Assembly (NCBI RefSeq): GCF_051014445.1
Contig: NW_027488370.1
Coordinates: forward strand, 9,920,001 to 9,984,000
Direction of reading: 5' to 3'
Length of the DNA stretch: 64,000 bases
Source of the DNA: Colletes latitarsis
Lineage: Eukaryota > Arthropoda > Insecta > Hymenoptera > Colletidae
A program made the position numbers and the translations under genes. This document shows positions 63,581 to 64,000 of the stretch, in pieces (the first letter of the stretch is position 1; each line of letters begins with the position of its first letter). The notes under the pieces are model-generated. The model was not told where the DNA came from and did no database searches. It saw nothing but the letters and a program-made list of their open reading frames with translations.

Positions 63581-64000
63581 TTGTTGAAAGGATCCTGGGT
63601 TTTTTCTGGTTTGGATCACGTAGCAATGTGGGACCACACTGAAACAGTCAATTAAACCTGGTTTCGACCAATATTTTAGAGAATAATTCATGTTAGGTCT
63701 AGGTTAGGTCTGGGATTTGCTCTCATCAGGCTCATTCTTTCGCATATTTCTCATACTTGATGGCTAGATCCTGGGCTTTTTCTGGATTGCATCACGTAGT
63801 AATGAAGTACAACACTGAAACAGTCAATTAAACCCGGTTTCCATCAATATTTTAGAGGACAACGCAAGTTAGGTCTGGGATAGGACTGGGATTTGCCCTC
63901 ATCAGGCTCATACTTTCGGGTTTTTCACATACTTGTTGAACAGATCCTGGGTTTTTTCTGGTTTTGATCCCGTAGTAGTGTGGTACCACACTGAAACAGT
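63581..64000 (+). repeat. satellite continuing past the window edge
   Basis: About 2.4 monomers with GTAGCAATGTGGGACC, GAAGTACAAC and CATACTTTCGGGTTTTTC, the same order as at 49.0-49.4 kb. The last bases are mid-monomer, just after an intact 16-bp palindrome at 63977-63992, so the array continues to the right. Confidence 0.85.

Larger units (their letters stand above)
1..64000. repeat. 176-bp satellite array filling the whole window
   Basis: The landmark GATCCTGGG recurs every 176 bp (28, 204, 380, 556 ... 63943). The spacing over the window equals 363 periods plus 27 bp, so monomers average about 176.1 bp. Every monomer has the same order of blocks: T-run and CTGG, CACGTAGTA, the GGTACC centre, CTGAAACA, AACCTGG, ATTTTAGAG, AACGCA, the TTAGG pair, CTCATCAG, then TTTCGC and CATACTT. 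All are in one orientation. Small indels (1-8 bp) are rare. Long head-to-tail arrays of one monomer of roughly 170-180 bp are typical of eukaryotic centromeric or pericentromeric satellites. That location is inferred, not seen. I do not recognise the family by name. No unique sequence interrupts it, so no stretch holds a gene. Confidence 0.97.

Noticed and set aside
1..64000. CRISPR array
   Set aside because: Repeats are contiguous 176-bp units with no unique spacers and no cas genes.
1..64000. Telomeric tract, because of TTAGG
   Set aside because: Only two TTAGG pentamers per 176 bp, always in the same 11-bp pair; no run of pure telomere units.
1..64000. Mammalian-type CENP-B box
   Set aside because: I found no match to the TTCG....A..CGGG pattern. 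TTCGATCAATATT shares only the TTCG start.
1..64000. rRNA, tRNA or protein-coding genes hidden between repeats
   Set aside because: The 176-bp landmark continues without any gap large enough to hold other sequence.

Overview
This 64-kb window is, from first base to last, one uninterrupted tandem array of a single satellite DNA family. The monomer is 176 bp. The landmark GATCCTGGG recurs at 28, 204, 380 and 556, and near the right edge at 63943. That span of 63,915 bp fits 363 monomers with a net gain of only 27 bp, so about 364 monomers cover the window. All monomers run in the same orientation. I find no unique sequence, gene, structural RNA, transposon or CRISPR array. The array enters and leaves mid-repeat, so both true ends lie outside.

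The organism is almost certainly a eukaryote, and the locus is probably centromeric, pericentromeric or subtelomeric heterochromatin. I cannot name the species. Each monomer carries two TTAGG pentamers inside an 11-bp direct repeat. TTAGG is the telomere unit of many arthropods, but here it is not a telomeric tract, so this is at best a weak hint.

The interest lies in the higher-order structure. Monomers fall into recognisable classes: A (...CTCATACTT-SATGGCTAGATCCTGGGC...), B (...CACATACTTGTTGAAC-RGATCCTGGGTT...), C (177 bp, ...CACTTCACATACTCGTTGAAC..., T-run interrupted as GGGTTATTTTC) and D (...CTCGATGACAAGATCC..., T-run one base longer). Strings of classes are re-used as nested higher-order repeats (HORs). 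Layout: 0.4-8.0 kb, interleaved copies at 18- and 25-monomer offsets; 8.7-12.5 kb, an 11-mer in two copies; 12.5-13.1 kb, a junction with hybrid monomers; 13.1-15.1 kb, a third copy of part of the first block; 15.6-19.4 kb, nested 6-mer and 8-mer; 19.2-31.1 kb, mixed monomers with short local duplications; 31.1-37.7 kb, a 5-mer HOR inside an 18-mer duplication; 36.7-41.2 and 43.95-48.2 kb, two copies of a large block, with a third at about 60-63.6 kb; 47.6-56.3 kb, 17- and 18-mer HORs; 56.2-57.6 kb, a tandem 4-mer.

Classes are regional: GGCACCACGCTG variants lie only left of 15 kb, D monomers only right of 37 kb. This pattern fits repeated unequal exchange and local conversion. Minus-strand frames of about 63 codons recur through the array, but they are by-products of the monomer and not genes. 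All block limits were found by eye from diagnostic differences and may be off by tens of bases.
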